41,730 bases of DNA from an uncultured Clostridia bacterium. Lineage in GTDB: Bacteria > Bacillota > Clostridia > TANB77 > CAG-508. Of this stretch, positions 17,165-24,062 are shown in pieces; the first letter of the stretch is position 1; each line of letters starts with the position of its first letter. The notes beneath the pieces were generated by a model. That model made no database searches. It was given only the letters and a program-made list of their open reading frames with translations, and had not been told where the DNA came from. The stretch is taken from positions 1 to 41,730 of the forward strand of contig CAKPAX010000012.1 in assembly GCA_934133175.1 (NCBI GenBank), in the 5' to 3' direction. Both the position numbers and the translations under genes were made by a program.

Positions 17165-17683
17165 TTATTCAGGCTTATATTCTAGTTCCTTATTTCCTTC
17201 GAATTTATATAATTCCAATGTAATACCTTCTTTTTTTAATACTTTACATATTTGAAAAAAAACATCTAAAACCAATCTTTCTTGCTTAAGATTATCTCCA
17301 TATTCTTCTAAATATTCTTTTCTAATTTTTTGTCCATTATCTATCGAATCATCAATATTCCACGCAGTAATTTTTCTATTTTTATTTTCTGTTGAAAACC
17401 AAAATGTTTGACCTGCTCCATCTAACGAACCATTATTTAATATTGTATTAACACTAAATATTTCAGGATTATTTTTTATAATATTTTTTATTTCTTCAAT
17501 TATTTCTATCGATATTGAATATACTTTATATTCAAGTGTTTCTTTATCATCAAAACTAAATTTTCTGTAATTGAGATTTAATTTATCAGTATCTTTAATT
17601 TCAATCTCAAACCCATTCGTATCTCCACCCAAAAAATTACATGATGCAAATTCCTTATATTCAAATATACTATAATTATACAT
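17165..17683 (-). CDS. Hypothetical protein, last gene of the ARH operon
   Basis: 172 aa from the ATG at 17683, which has AGGAGTG 6 nt upstream; an in-frame ATG 45 nt earlier overlaps the preceding gene and has no SD. Soluble, acidic, no signal peptide or TM. It has an N-terminal beta-rich part (FEIEIKDTDKLNLNYRKFSF) and a C-terminal part with QTFWFSTENKNRKITAWNID followed by a helix. I do not recognise the family; the size and context resemble small accessory or immunity-type proteins, but nothing shows that directly. Confidence 0.75.
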   Translation of the reverse strand: MYNYSIFEYKEFASCNFLGGDTNGFEIEIKDTDKLNLNYRKFSFDDKETLEYKVYSISIEIIEEIKNIIKNNPEIFSVNTILNNGSLDGAGQTFWFSTENKNRKITAWNIDDSIDNGQKIRKEYLEEYGDNLKQERLVLDVFFQICKVLKKEGITLELYKFEGNKELEYKPE

Positions 17684-17709
17684 AGCATTCACTCCTATTA
17701 TTTTATTTT

Positions 17710-17947
17710 TCAATATGTTTTTCCACATTTTCTACATATAAAATTGAAATCTCTATCATCTCCGATATATTACTCCCCATGTTTCAATTTTAAGGTTATA
17801 CTTTTTAATTTGTTGTTGCAGTTTCTTTACTCTTTCTCCCCATATTTCTCCATTTATAATTGTAGTTAATTCATTTCCACAATTGGAACACTTATTGTGT
17901 TTTTTTGCTGTTTCTATGCAATTTTGAACATAATCTTTTTTCGACAT
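17710..17947 (-). CDS. Small zinc-ribbon protein read through a +1 shift at CGG
   Basis: ATG at 17947 with GGAGG 7 nt upstream. The zero frame encodes 63 residues with the knuckle CSNCGN (20-25) and ends YRR-stop at 17756. Skipping the C of the CGG codon at 17762-17764 continues in the +1 frame as GDDRDFNFICRKCGKTY and stops at 17710. Only the shifted 78-aa product has both CxxC pairs needed for a zinc ribbon. The total length of 238 nt is 3n+1, consistent with a single shift. It lies 10 bp after the 194-aa gene. Pseudogene or base error are the alternatives; see the findings on CGG. Confidence 0.7.
17762..17764 (-). other. Putative +1 frameshift site, CGG (zinc-ribbon gene)
   Basis: Zero frame TAT CGG AGA TGA; shifted TAT-c-GGA GAT GAT. 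The stop is two codons after the shift codon. The second CxxC knuckle is encoded only after the shift. Confidence 0.65.
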
Positions 17948-17957
17948 ATCTTTCCTC

Positions 17958-18542
17958 CTAATATTTTTTAGGAAAATACTCTTTTCCTGCAATCCACAAA
18001 TATTTATCAATATCTCTCAAATTATACTCATCTATATCATAAAATTTCTTAAATTCCATTAACACATTTCTAAATTTTGTATAATCTTTCAAATCTTCCT
18101 TCTTGAATTTAAAAAACTTATCTTTTCTCTTAAAATACATAAGCATTTTTTCGACAAAATAATCATATATAGGAAACTTTATAGCATTATGATGGCTACA
18201 ATATTTTGATGCAAAAGAATAAAAATATTTTTGCTTTCCTGATATTTCTACTTTTGCAATATCATTTACTAAAGATGAATCTCCTTCATTTAGTCTATTA
18301 TCAATATCTAAATCATAAATATTCTTTGCAACAGGAAATATCAAAAATATATTAGTGCTATAAAAGTCATTCAAACAACTACACTTTATCAATATTTCAT
18401 TCAAATCTTTATTATATTTATAATCTTCATGAAATAGTTTGTCTAAACTACTTTCTTGCCAAATATAATGATCTTCTAAATCATCCCATTTTTCTATATA
18501 TTCTTGTATTATTTTTTTATTAGGGCTAGGAATTTCTAACAT
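17958..18542 (-). CDS. Hypothetical helical protein beside ADP-ribosylglycohydrolase
   Basis: 194 aa, soluble, mostly helical by composition. The most distinctive segment is YSFASKYCSHHNAIKFPIYD, then a YFVEKML helix and a C-terminal DKYLWIAGKEYF. I recall uncharacterised bacterial proteins with the same F-x-S/T-K-Y-C-x-x-H-N-x-x-x-(Y/F)-P-I-Y-D pattern, and it somewhat resembles the substrate-side helices of HhH-type glycosylases, but I cannot name the family. It starts 17 bp after the ARH gene and ends 10 bp before the zinc-ribbon gene, so it is in the operon. Confidence 0.8.
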   Translation of the reverse strand: MLEIPSPNKKIIQEYIEKWDDLEDHYIWQESSLDKLFHEDYKYNKDLNEILIKCSCLNDFYSTNIFLIFPVAKNIYDLDIDNRLNEGDSSLVNDIAKVEISGKQKYFYSFASKYCSHHNAIKFPIYDYFVEKMLMYFKRKDKFFKFKKEDLKDYTKFRNVLMEFKKFYDIDEYNLRDIDKYLWIAGKEYFPKKY

Positions 18543-18559
18543 TTATTCCACTCTCTTTC

Positions 18560-19498
18560 TTAATTATTTAATACACTATTAAATTTATTACATAAATCAA
18601 TTATAAAATCATACTTTAACAATTCACTTTGCCATGTTTTGTTAATATTTTCAAATCCATAATATATTCCTGCTAATCCACCTACACAAGCTCCAACAGT
18701 ATCTGTATCATTGCCTAAATTGATAGCTCCTATTATTGATTGATTATACGAATTCGTATTTAATAATACCCACAAAGTAGCCTCTAATGTATCTATTACA
18801 AAACCTGTTGATTTTATCTCATCTAAAGAATATTGATTAATATTCTTTTTTAATATTCTTTCATATCTTTTAATTGTTTCTTCTGAAAAATATGTACTAT
18901 ATTTTATCTTTTTTATTTTTTTATATGCTTGTGATAAATTTTTATTATTTAATAATTCTATTCCATACATGACATATATAAAACATCCCATAACACTTAT
19001 TTCGTGTCCATGAGTTATTGAAGATACTTTTTTAACTACTTCATAAATTTCTTGTTCTTTCATATTTTTTGCATAGCAATAATAAACTAAAGGTAATATT
19101 CTCATCAATGAGCCATTACCATTATCCATTTCAGAAGTACCACCACATTTTTCTGGTATTTCTTGTTTTGACTCAAATTTTGCAATAGCTCTTAAGCAAG
19201 TTCTCCCAATATCAAATACTTTATCCGTTGGAGTATATTTAGCATTTTTCATCCATTCTAAAAAATTAGTTGCAATTGTATCACAATTTATAGTTTTATC
19301 TGTTATTATTGCATCTATTGTTGCAAAAGTCATAGATGAATCATCTGACCAACTTCCTTTTGGTACATTATGACTTCCATATCCTATCATTTCTGTTGTA
19401 GGATTTTGCATAAGTTTTTCTCTCATACAAAATTCCAATGGTACTCCCATTGCATCTCCAACTGCTAATCCAATTATTCCTGCTTTTGAGTCTATCAT
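18560..19498 (-). CDS. ADP-ribosylglycohydrolase (DraG/ARH family)
   Basis: Removes ADP-ribose from modified proteins, nucleic acids or small molecules. The all-helical fold carries two metal-binding motifs: SDDS (51-54) in KGSWSDDSSMTFAT and NDTDT (263-267) in LGNDTDTVGA. The N-terminal GLAVGDAMGVPLEF is typical. The start is the ATG at 19498 with GGAAG 8-9 nt upstream; an ATG 24 nt earlier falls almost at the predicted transcription start and has no SD. 312 aa is the usual length. It leads a four-gene operon with its own promoter and terminator inside an accessory zone. The substrate cannot be read from sequence. Confidence 0.92.
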   Translation of the reverse strand: MIDSKAGIIGLAVGDAMGVPLEFCMREKLMQNPTTEMIGYGSHNVPKGSWSDDSSMTFATIDAIITDKTINCDTIATNFLEWMKNAKYTPTDKVFDIGRTCLRAIAKFESKQEIPEKCGGTSEMDNGNGSLMRILPLVYYCYAKNMKEQEIYEVVKKVSSITHGHEISVMGCFIYVMYGIELLNNKNLSQAYKKIKKIKYSTYFSEETIKRYERILKKNINQYSLDEIKSTGFVIDTLEATLWVLLNTNSYNQSIIGAINLGNDTDTVGACVGGLAGIYYGFENINKTWQSELLKYDFIIDLCNKFNSVLNN

Positions 19499-19533
19499 TT
19501 TTACACTTCCTTTATCTTCCATTAACCAAAAGC

Positions 19534-19562
19534 ATTATATCATAATGTTCTTTTTTTCTCAA
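19534..19562 (-). promoter_or_regulatory. Promoter of the ARH operon, extended -10
   Basis: TTGAGA (19557-19562), 17-nt spacer ending TGA, TATAAT (19534-19539). It lies between the sortase scar and the ARH gene. Confidence 0.75.
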
Positions 19563-19587
19563 TATCATCAACATTTTGTGTCCAACA

Positions 19588-19986
19588 CTATATTTTCTTT
19601 CCTACTACTACCATTCTTCCATTTTTTTGAGAATATTCACAGGTAGATAATGTAATATACTTATCTTGATATGTTCCTACAACTCCTGTATAGTAAAATT
19701 CTAATTTTCTAAAATTTTCGACAATTTTTTCATACTCTTCGTAGTTTTCAAAATCAGTATATGCATAATATCTAAATCCTGTATTAGAATAAGCTATCGT
19801 TTTGAAAGCTATCATTACTTCATAAGTATTCTCAATAGTTTTTCCATCTTTATCTATAATTTGAATTTTAGCACCTTCTACTTCATTACCCCCAATATCA
19901 GTTTTAGACATTGAAACAACTTTATCTTTCATATTTACTTTTTGAAGTTTATTTGTATCGTCTATTGTAAATTTAACACTCTCCAT
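19588..19986 (-). pseudogene. Cna_B-type pilin fragment fused to sortase B C-terminus
   Basis: The 132-aa open frame joins two unrelated pieces. Residues about 6-52 (KVVSMSKTDIGGNEVEGAKI) look like the start of a Cna_B/SpaA domain of a surface adhesin or pilin. Residues about 55-132 (YEVMIAFKTI...TLSTCEYSQKNGRMVVVGK) are the C-terminal half of a class B sortase with the catalytic Cys (TLSTC) and Arg (NGR). The catalytic His region of the sortase is missing, so it cannot work. The frame begins inside the end of the KilA-N pseudogene. It is best explained as a deletion scar through a surface-protein/sortase locus. Confidence 0.8.
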
Positions 19987-20606
19987 TCCTTAGCAGTCAT
20001 TCCAAATAAAGCAACATTTAAAACATCTGCTTCTTCTGCATAAATAAAACCTTTTTGCTTATCTGATAAATTTGGAATTATATTTTTTTTTATAGAATCT
20101 GTATGTATTAAATAATTAACCTTTGACAAAATTCTATTTGCATGCCATTCAATTTTATTTTGATATGCTTCATTTTTCTTTAATCTTTCAAATTCTTGTA
20201 TTAAATATAGTTTAAACTCTGGACTCAACCAACTTGCAAATTCAAAAGCTATATCTTAATGAGCATATGTTCCTCCATTATTTCCAGATTTAGAAATAAT
20301 TCCTATTGCATTTGTATTACTTGTCCATTTTTGTGGAGATAAATAAAAACTATTTTTTCCTGCCTCATTTTCAAAGGTATCGAATTCGAGACCTTTGAAA
20401 TTTGGATTATGCATCTGTTCCCAAAGTCCCAAAAATGATACAACATTTTTGTTTCTCATCCATGTTTGTACTGGTATTTTAGGTTCTTCTGGATTTGCAT
20501 ATCTAACTAAATCAGTTAGTGAAATATAATTACTACCATTAATTCTTATTACATTAACCTTATTATTTTTTACTATTAATTCTGTTTTTATTAAGTCTTC
20601 TTTCAA
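19962..20606 (-). pseudogene. KilA-N domain protein, interrupted and truncated
   Basis: TTG start with GGAGG 7 nt upstream. The first 116 residues carry the KilA-N domain (NYISLTDLVRYANPEEPK, then VVSFLGLWEQMHNPNFKG, and ISKSGNNGGTYAH). A TAA follows where homologues have a Lys; the same frame continues at once with DIAFEFASWLSPEFKLYLIQ and the usual C-terminal helices, ending GMTAKEWR. There the homology stops at the junction with the Cna_B/sortase scar. KilA-N proteins are common in phages and mobile elements. One nonsense mutation plus one deletion junction makes this a pseudogene. Confidence 0.88.
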
Positions 20607-20703
20607 ATAGTTTCCTCCTTCACATTTTTATTAAATTACGAAAGATACCAAATTTATAAAGCGTTCATTTTTCAACACTTTTAGGAAGTTTTTCATTTAC
20701 CTA

Positions 20704-20853
20704 TTATTTACAGTTTATATTGTATTTGCTATTTTCTTCTTCATTTACTATATCAAAGCCAAGGTCTAAATATAACTTTGCTGCCAACCAAGTAGTTGTT
20801 TAAGTATGTAAAATAATCTCTTTATGCCCTAATTCAAATAATAACACCATCAC
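20704..20853 (-). pseudogene. GNAT acetyltransferase C-terminal remnant
   Basis: The minus strand encodes FELGHKEIILHT, an in-frame TAA where a Gln would fit, then TTTWLAAKLYLDLGFDIVNE and a short tail. This is the acetyl-CoA-side helix and last strand of a GNAT domain. No N-terminal part is present. Between 20607 and 20703 I see nothing beyond AT-rich spacer. Confidence 0.6.
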
Positions 20854-20858
20854 TATAA

Positions 20859-21211
20859 TTAATTTTCATTTTTAAATCGTGAAGTATCTACAATTAAAAA
20901 ATCACAACAATTAGCACCTTTACCAAGAGTACCACTTCTTTTCCACATTAGTTTTGGATGAAGACAACCATACTTTGCATCATCACTATCACAAAAAGCT
21001 CTATTTAATTCTATACAATTATATTTCTTACACATATCATGATATGGACATTGTACAATATCAAATTTTGCAACCGCAGGATTTTTTTTTTTTGGTAATT
21101 TATATTTAAAACCTACTTCTGGACTAAAGCCTCTTTGTTCATTTTTTTATATTCATTTTTAGAATACATTTTCTTGGCTTTATTCATGATCATTTTAACT
21201 ACAATAGTCAT
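20859..21211 (-). pseudogene. ATC-hydrolase family remnant
   Basis: The longer frame reads GFSPEVGFKYKLPKKKNPAV, then FDIVQCPYHDMCKKYNC...FCDSDDAKYG...KRSGTLGKGANCCDF. That is the C-terminal pattern of the L-2-amino-thiazoline-4-carboxylate hydrolase family (Cys-rich, R-x-G-T-L-x-x-G, CDF). The upstream ATG piece (32 codons, from 21211) is in another frame and stops just before, so one base is missing around 21135. A run of 12 T (21082-21093) lies inside the gene. The N-terminus looks short. I treat it as decayed. Confidence 0.6.
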
Positions 21212-21235
21212 AATTATTTTCTACTTCCTTTTTCC

Positions 21236-21532
21236 TTATTTTATAGGTTCTAAATACATTACTTCTTTGCCTAATCTTTTAGCATATTCAATCTCTTTAC
21301 CTGTTGAGTTTCCAATATATCCATTAACATTAACAACATAAATTGCATCACTAATTTTGATTTTATTGTAATGCAAATCTGATAAGATTTGTTGTTCTTT
21401 TTCAGTAAATTTATCATTACTATAAATACATTGAATAACAACATATTTATTTTTTATTTCTAATTCTTTAGATATTTCCATCATCTTATCCTTAAATCTC
21501 ATACTACCACAAATAGTAACTATTTTGTTCAT
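21236..21532 (-). CDS. Nucleoside 2-deoxyribosyltransferase-like protein
   Basis: 98 aa with an N-terminal Rossmann-like start IVTICGSMRFKDKM and a C-terminal DAIYVVNVNGYIGNSTGKEI followed by EYAKRLGKEVMYLE. This resembles the small nucleoside 2-deoxyribosyltransferase-like proteins (DUF4406-type) that hydrolyse or transfer the glycosidic bond of nucleosides or nucleotides. SD AAGGAG lies 8 nt upstream of the ATG. It appears complete. Its leader holds an extended -10 promoter. Confidence 0.75.
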   Translation of the reverse strand: MNKIVTICGSMRFKDKMMEISKELEIKNKYVVIQCIYSNDKFTEKEQQILSDLHYNKIKISDAIYVVNVNGYIGNSTGKEIEYAKRLGKEVMYLEPIK

Positions 21533-21565
21533 ATATTTATCTCCTTTAAATCAATTCAAAAATTT

Positions 21566-21571
21566 ATTATA
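21566..21571 (-). promoter_or_regulatory. Extended -10 element (TGA-TATAAT)
   Basis: Perfect TATAAT preceded by TGa on the minus strand, 34 nt upstream of the deoxyribosyltransferase-like gene. The -35 is poor. Confidence 0.5.
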
Positions 21572-21683
21572 TCAAATATAGGTCGTCGATTAAATTTTTT
21601 ATATAGTATTTGCAAATATTTTAATAAAAGAACAAAAACGCACATTAATAACTTTTGTACTTATTAAAACATTTTGAAGTCCG

Positions 21684-21714
21684 CGTCTTTGTTCGTGCGT
21701 GAAATTTGCAAAGC
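21684..21714. repeat. Copy B of the short intergenic repeat
   Basis: Matches 14461-14492 at about 25 of 31 positions (TCTTTGTTC...GAAATTT...GCAAAGC). Here it runs into a perfect hairpin, GAAATTTGC and GCAAATTTC (21701-21709 with 21713-21721). The rest of the 21533-21823 gap holds a promoter, the hairpin below and a terminator, but no gene. Confidence 0.5.
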
Positions 21715-21733
21715 AAATTTCTGTGCAATATAT

Positions 21734-21773
21734 TTATATTATAGGAAGTTCTGAGAACTTTCCTATAATATAA
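21734..21773. repeat. Long intergenic inverted repeat
   Basis: A 19-bp arm (21734-21752) pairs with 21754-21773 with one bulged base. It has no T-run on the strand where a terminator is needed, so its role is unclear; it abuts the terminator at 21775-21817. Confidence 0.6.
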
Positions 21774-21774
21774 A

Positions 21775-21817
21775 AAAACTAAAACTTTGACTTTAATATT
21801 ATCAAAATTTTAGTTTT
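21775..21817 (-). terminator. Terminator after the NTP pyrophosphatase gene
   Basis: AAAACTAAAA and TTTTAGTTTT arms (21808-21817 with 21775-21784), followed on the minus strand by more T. It lies 7 bp past the shifted-frame stop at 21824, not the zero-frame stop at 22005, which supports the longer product. Confidence 0.65.
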
Positions 21818-21823
21818 ATATCT

Positions 21824-22427
21824 TTATAAAATTGTATTTGATATAAAATCTACAACATCACTTTCGTCTTCCTGAATTAATAATTTATCTTCCTCTGTTA
21901 TATCTGTAAAATATTTATTTAATTTTTTATTTATTGATATTGAATTTAATGGATATCCATCATTTATTTTTTTTGAAGGAATATCAACTAAATAAAAATC
22001 ATCTTTACTCCAAGTATATGTATATTCCTTTCCGATCTTTTATTATTGCTAATCCATATATCCATCTTGCAGTTATTTTTCCATTTGTTCCATATTGCTT
22101 AACCAAATCTGAGTAATATTCTATCATCTCATTGTCTGATAATCTTTTTCCATTAACTCTTCTAACATACATTCCTGGCTGTTTATTTTTTGGAACATTT
22201 TCTAAATATAGAGTATCATCCATAGACATTGTTATCATTTTAGTTTTACTCTGATATGCTCTTGCTTTTATTAATGCATTTTCTATTGCATCTTTTCCAT
22301 TTTCTTCTACATCTACTTTAATATTAATATCTTCTAATGTAACTACTTCTATTCCATTTTTTAGTAATCCTTTAGAAAATCTTTTTGCTTTTGATTTATT
22401 TCCTGTTGCAAATAATATTTTCTTCAT
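21824..22427 (-). CDS. Non-canonical purine NTP pyrophosphatase, +1 shift at CGG
   Basis: HAM1/RdgB-type enzyme that cleaves ITP/XTP-like nucleotides. It begins MKKILFATGNKSKAKRF, the family N-terminus (ATGNxxK); SMDDTLYLENV is a divergent form of the SDDSGL motif. The zero frame reaches IIKDRKGIYIYLE and stops at 22005, 140 residues. Skipping the C of CGG at 22032-22034 gives instead KDGKEYTYTWSKDDFYLVD, then IPSKKINDGYPLNSISINKK, and continues to a TAA at 21824 (200 aa total; 604 nt = 3n+1). The shifted C-terminus is what the family has. It lies 12 bp after a membrane-protein gene. Confidence 0.82.
22032..22034 (-). other. Putative +1 frameshift site, CGG (NTP pyrophosphatase gene)
   Basis: Zero frame AAA GAT CGG AAA; shifted GAT-c-GGA AAG GAA. 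The zero frame meets a stop nine codons later. The shifted frame gives the expected Asp-Gly-Lys turn and family C-terminus. Confidence 0.75.
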
Positions 22428-22439
22428 TTTTTTCTCCTA

Positions 22440-22919
22440 TTACAATGTTCTATAATTATTTTTATCTGCTCTATCATCTAATTTTCTATCATAATCTTCG
22501 TTTTTATAAAACCAATCTGTCTTCTTATCAACAGGATGTGCTTTTCTATTACTATCTGCTAATAAGTCAAATAATACAGCTATAGGTATTATCATTCCTA
22601 TAAATGACACAAACGTATTCAAATATGACATTACTGCCAATTCCTGTCCTTGCATTATTTGCATTACATTATTATATAAATCAACTCCATAATACATACC
22701 ATAAGATACTAAGTAAATCAAAGCGCCAATTATTTTTCTTTTTACTATAAATATCATACATATTAATGTTAAAAACAATAATATTATTTCAAAATTCATG
22801 TTTAATGGTCTTATTCCTCCAAAATCTATTCCCATTTGATATGTAACTGCAACCACTACTCTAAAAAGCCAAAACATTCCCATAAACATTACTAATAACC
22901 ATGTAGATAAATTTTTCAT
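22440..22919 (-). CDS. Small integral membrane protein, unknown function
   Basis: 159 aa from the ATG at 22919 with GAGGTG 6 nt upstream; a GTG three codons earlier overlaps that SD. About four TMs (7-28, 43-60, 64-84, 100-120) are followed by a charged cytoplasmic tail with HPVDKKTDWFYKNEDYDRK. I do not know the family, though the tail motif suggests a conserved clostridial protein. It is followed by the NTP pyrophosphatase after 12 bp. The DUF1292 terminator ends only 22 bp upstream, so it is either fed by read-through or has a very compact promoter. Confidence 0.75.
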   Translation of the reverse strand: MKNLSTWLLVMFMGMFWLFRVVVAVTYQMGIDFGGIRPLNMNFEIILLFLTLICMIFIVKRKIIGALIYLVSYGMYYGVDLYNNVMQIMQGQELAVMSYLNTFVSFIGMIIPIAVLFDLLADSNRKAHPVDKKTDWFYKNEDYDRKLDDRADKNNYRTL

Positions 22920-22941
22920 TTGCAACACCTCATTTAATATA

Positions 22942-22966
22942 TTTTTTTAGGCGAGCAAAGCTCGCC
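22942..22966 (-). terminator. Terminator after the ireB-ruvX-DUF1292 block
   Basis: 7-bp GC-rich stem GGCGAGC/GCTCGCC (22950-22956 with 22960-22966), 3-nt loop and T7 on the minus strand. Confidence 0.85.
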
Positions 22967-22977
22967 CATTCATTTTA

Positions 22978-23295
22978 TTAATCTTCATCAACAAAGTTAA
23001 ATTCATCTTTAAATTTTTCTTTAAATATTTCAAATACTTTATTTAATATTTCTTCATCTTCAACACTTACATATGATTCTTCTTCAGAATCATCATCTGT
23101 ATCTTCAACTTTTAATATTACTACTTCTCCTTCATCCTCTTCTCCTTCTTCTGTAACTGGTAATAATACTACATATTCCTCTTCATCTAATTCTACTAAA
23201 TCTAAAAATTCAAATTTTACTTCTTCTCCATTCTCATCATTTAGTATTACTATATTGTCTAATTCTTCATTTTCTCCATTAAAATTTTCTTCCAT
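22978..23295 (-). CDS. DUF1292 (YrzB-like) acidic protein
   Basis: 105 aa, extremely acidic. It carries the DUF1292 pattern: IVILNDENGEEVKFEFLDLV, EEEYVVLLPV, and a C-terminal ILNKVFEIFKEKF helix. The cellular role is unknown. Its fixed place after ireB and ruvX is a known Bacillota gene order, seen here in full. SD GGGAG lies 8 nt before the ATG. Confidence 0.92.
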   Translation of the reverse strand: MEENFNGENEELDNIVILNDENGEEVKFEFLDLVELDEEEYVVLLPVTEEGEEDEGEVVILKVEDTDDDSEEESYVSVEDEEILNKVFEIFKEKFKDEFNFVDED

Positions 23296-23351
23296 AATTT
23301 TTCTCCCTTCAAATATAAATTTAAAATATTAAAATCTTTAATTATAATATA

Positions 23352-23801
23352 CTAATTATCTTCATTTTGCAATGTATTTTTTAATTTATTTAAATAAGTT
23401 TCTAATATATATACTGCTGATATAGTATCTACTATATTTCTCTTTTTATACTTATTAACATCTAAAAAATTCATTGTTTTATGTGCGGCAACTGTTGTCA
23501 ATCTTTCATCAATTGTTACAATTTGCATTTTATTATATTTGCATTTTAATTTATGTATAAATTTTTCTGTTATTTCTGTTCTTTCAGATTTTGTACCATT
23601 CATATTGTATGGTAAACCAACAACAATTGTATCAATATCATATTGTTCTAAAATCTCATCAAGTCTTTTTAAAATCACTTTATCAGATCCTTCACAATGA
23701 ATTGTTTCCAATCCTTGTGCGGTAATATTTAATGGATCTGTTAATGCAATTCCTGTCCTTGCTTGTCCATAATCAATTCCTAAAATTCTCATTTTATTCA
23801 T
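23352..23801 (-). CDS. ruvX: RuvX/YqgF family RNase H-fold nuclease
   Basis: Putative Holliday-junction resolvase, also implicated in pre-16S rRNA processing. RILGIDYGQARTG carries the first catalytic Asp (D10); IVVGLPYNMNG, TIDERLTT and the last VDTISAVYIL complete the fold. 149 aa is normal. The ATG overlaps the end of ireB by 8 bp, so translation is coupled. Confidence 0.95.
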   Translation of the reverse strand: MNKMRILGIDYGQARTGIALTDPLNITAQGLETIHCEGSDKVILKRLDEILEQYDIDTIVVGLPYNMNGTKSERTEITEKFIHKLKCKYNKMQIVTIDERLTTVAAHKTMNFLDVNKYKKRNIVDTISAVYILETYLNKLKNTLQNEDN

Positions 23802-24051
23802 TTTCTAATCCTATATAATTTTTTACCATTTTTTCTAATAATTCATCTCTTTCAATTTGTCTTATTTTATTTCTAGCATCATTATGACTTGTTATATATG
23901 TTGGATCTCCTGATAAAATATATCCAACAATTTGATTTATAGGGTTATATCCTTTTTCTACTAAAGCTTCGTAAACTTCTTTTAAAATTTCTTTAGCTTT
24001 TATATTTTTATCTGTCTCAAATTTAAAATTCATTGTTTTATCAAAGTCCAT
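23794..24051 (-). CDS. ireB: IreB-family regulatory phosphoprotein (UPF0297)
   Basis: 85 aa with the family landmarks MNFKFE, VYEALVEKGYNPINQIVGYI, and SGDPTYITSHNDARNKIR. In enterococci IreB is a substrate of the PASTA kinase IreK and affects cephalosporin resistance; that role is from the family, not seen here. The ThrThr region that is phosphorylated in enterococci is only partly conserved (DKTMNF). It is directly followed by ruvX and DUF1292. Confidence 0.95.
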   Translation of the reverse strand: MDFDKTMNFKFETDKNIKAKEILKEVYEALVEKGYNPINQIVGYILSGDPTYITSHNDARNKIRQIERDELLEKMVKNYIGLENE

Positions 24052-24062
24052 ATTATACCCTC

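Noticed and set aside
20256..20258. In-frame TAA in KilA-N, GNAT and recombinase remnants taken as stop-codon reassignment
   Set aside because: TAA ends most intact genes in the window, often just before a terminator, so it is a normal stop; these three are nonsense mutations in a decayed zone.
21082..21093. T12 run in the ATC-hydrolase remnant as a phase-variation switch
   Set aside because: The gene is broken elsewhere and lacks its N-terminus, so there is no functional frame to switch.
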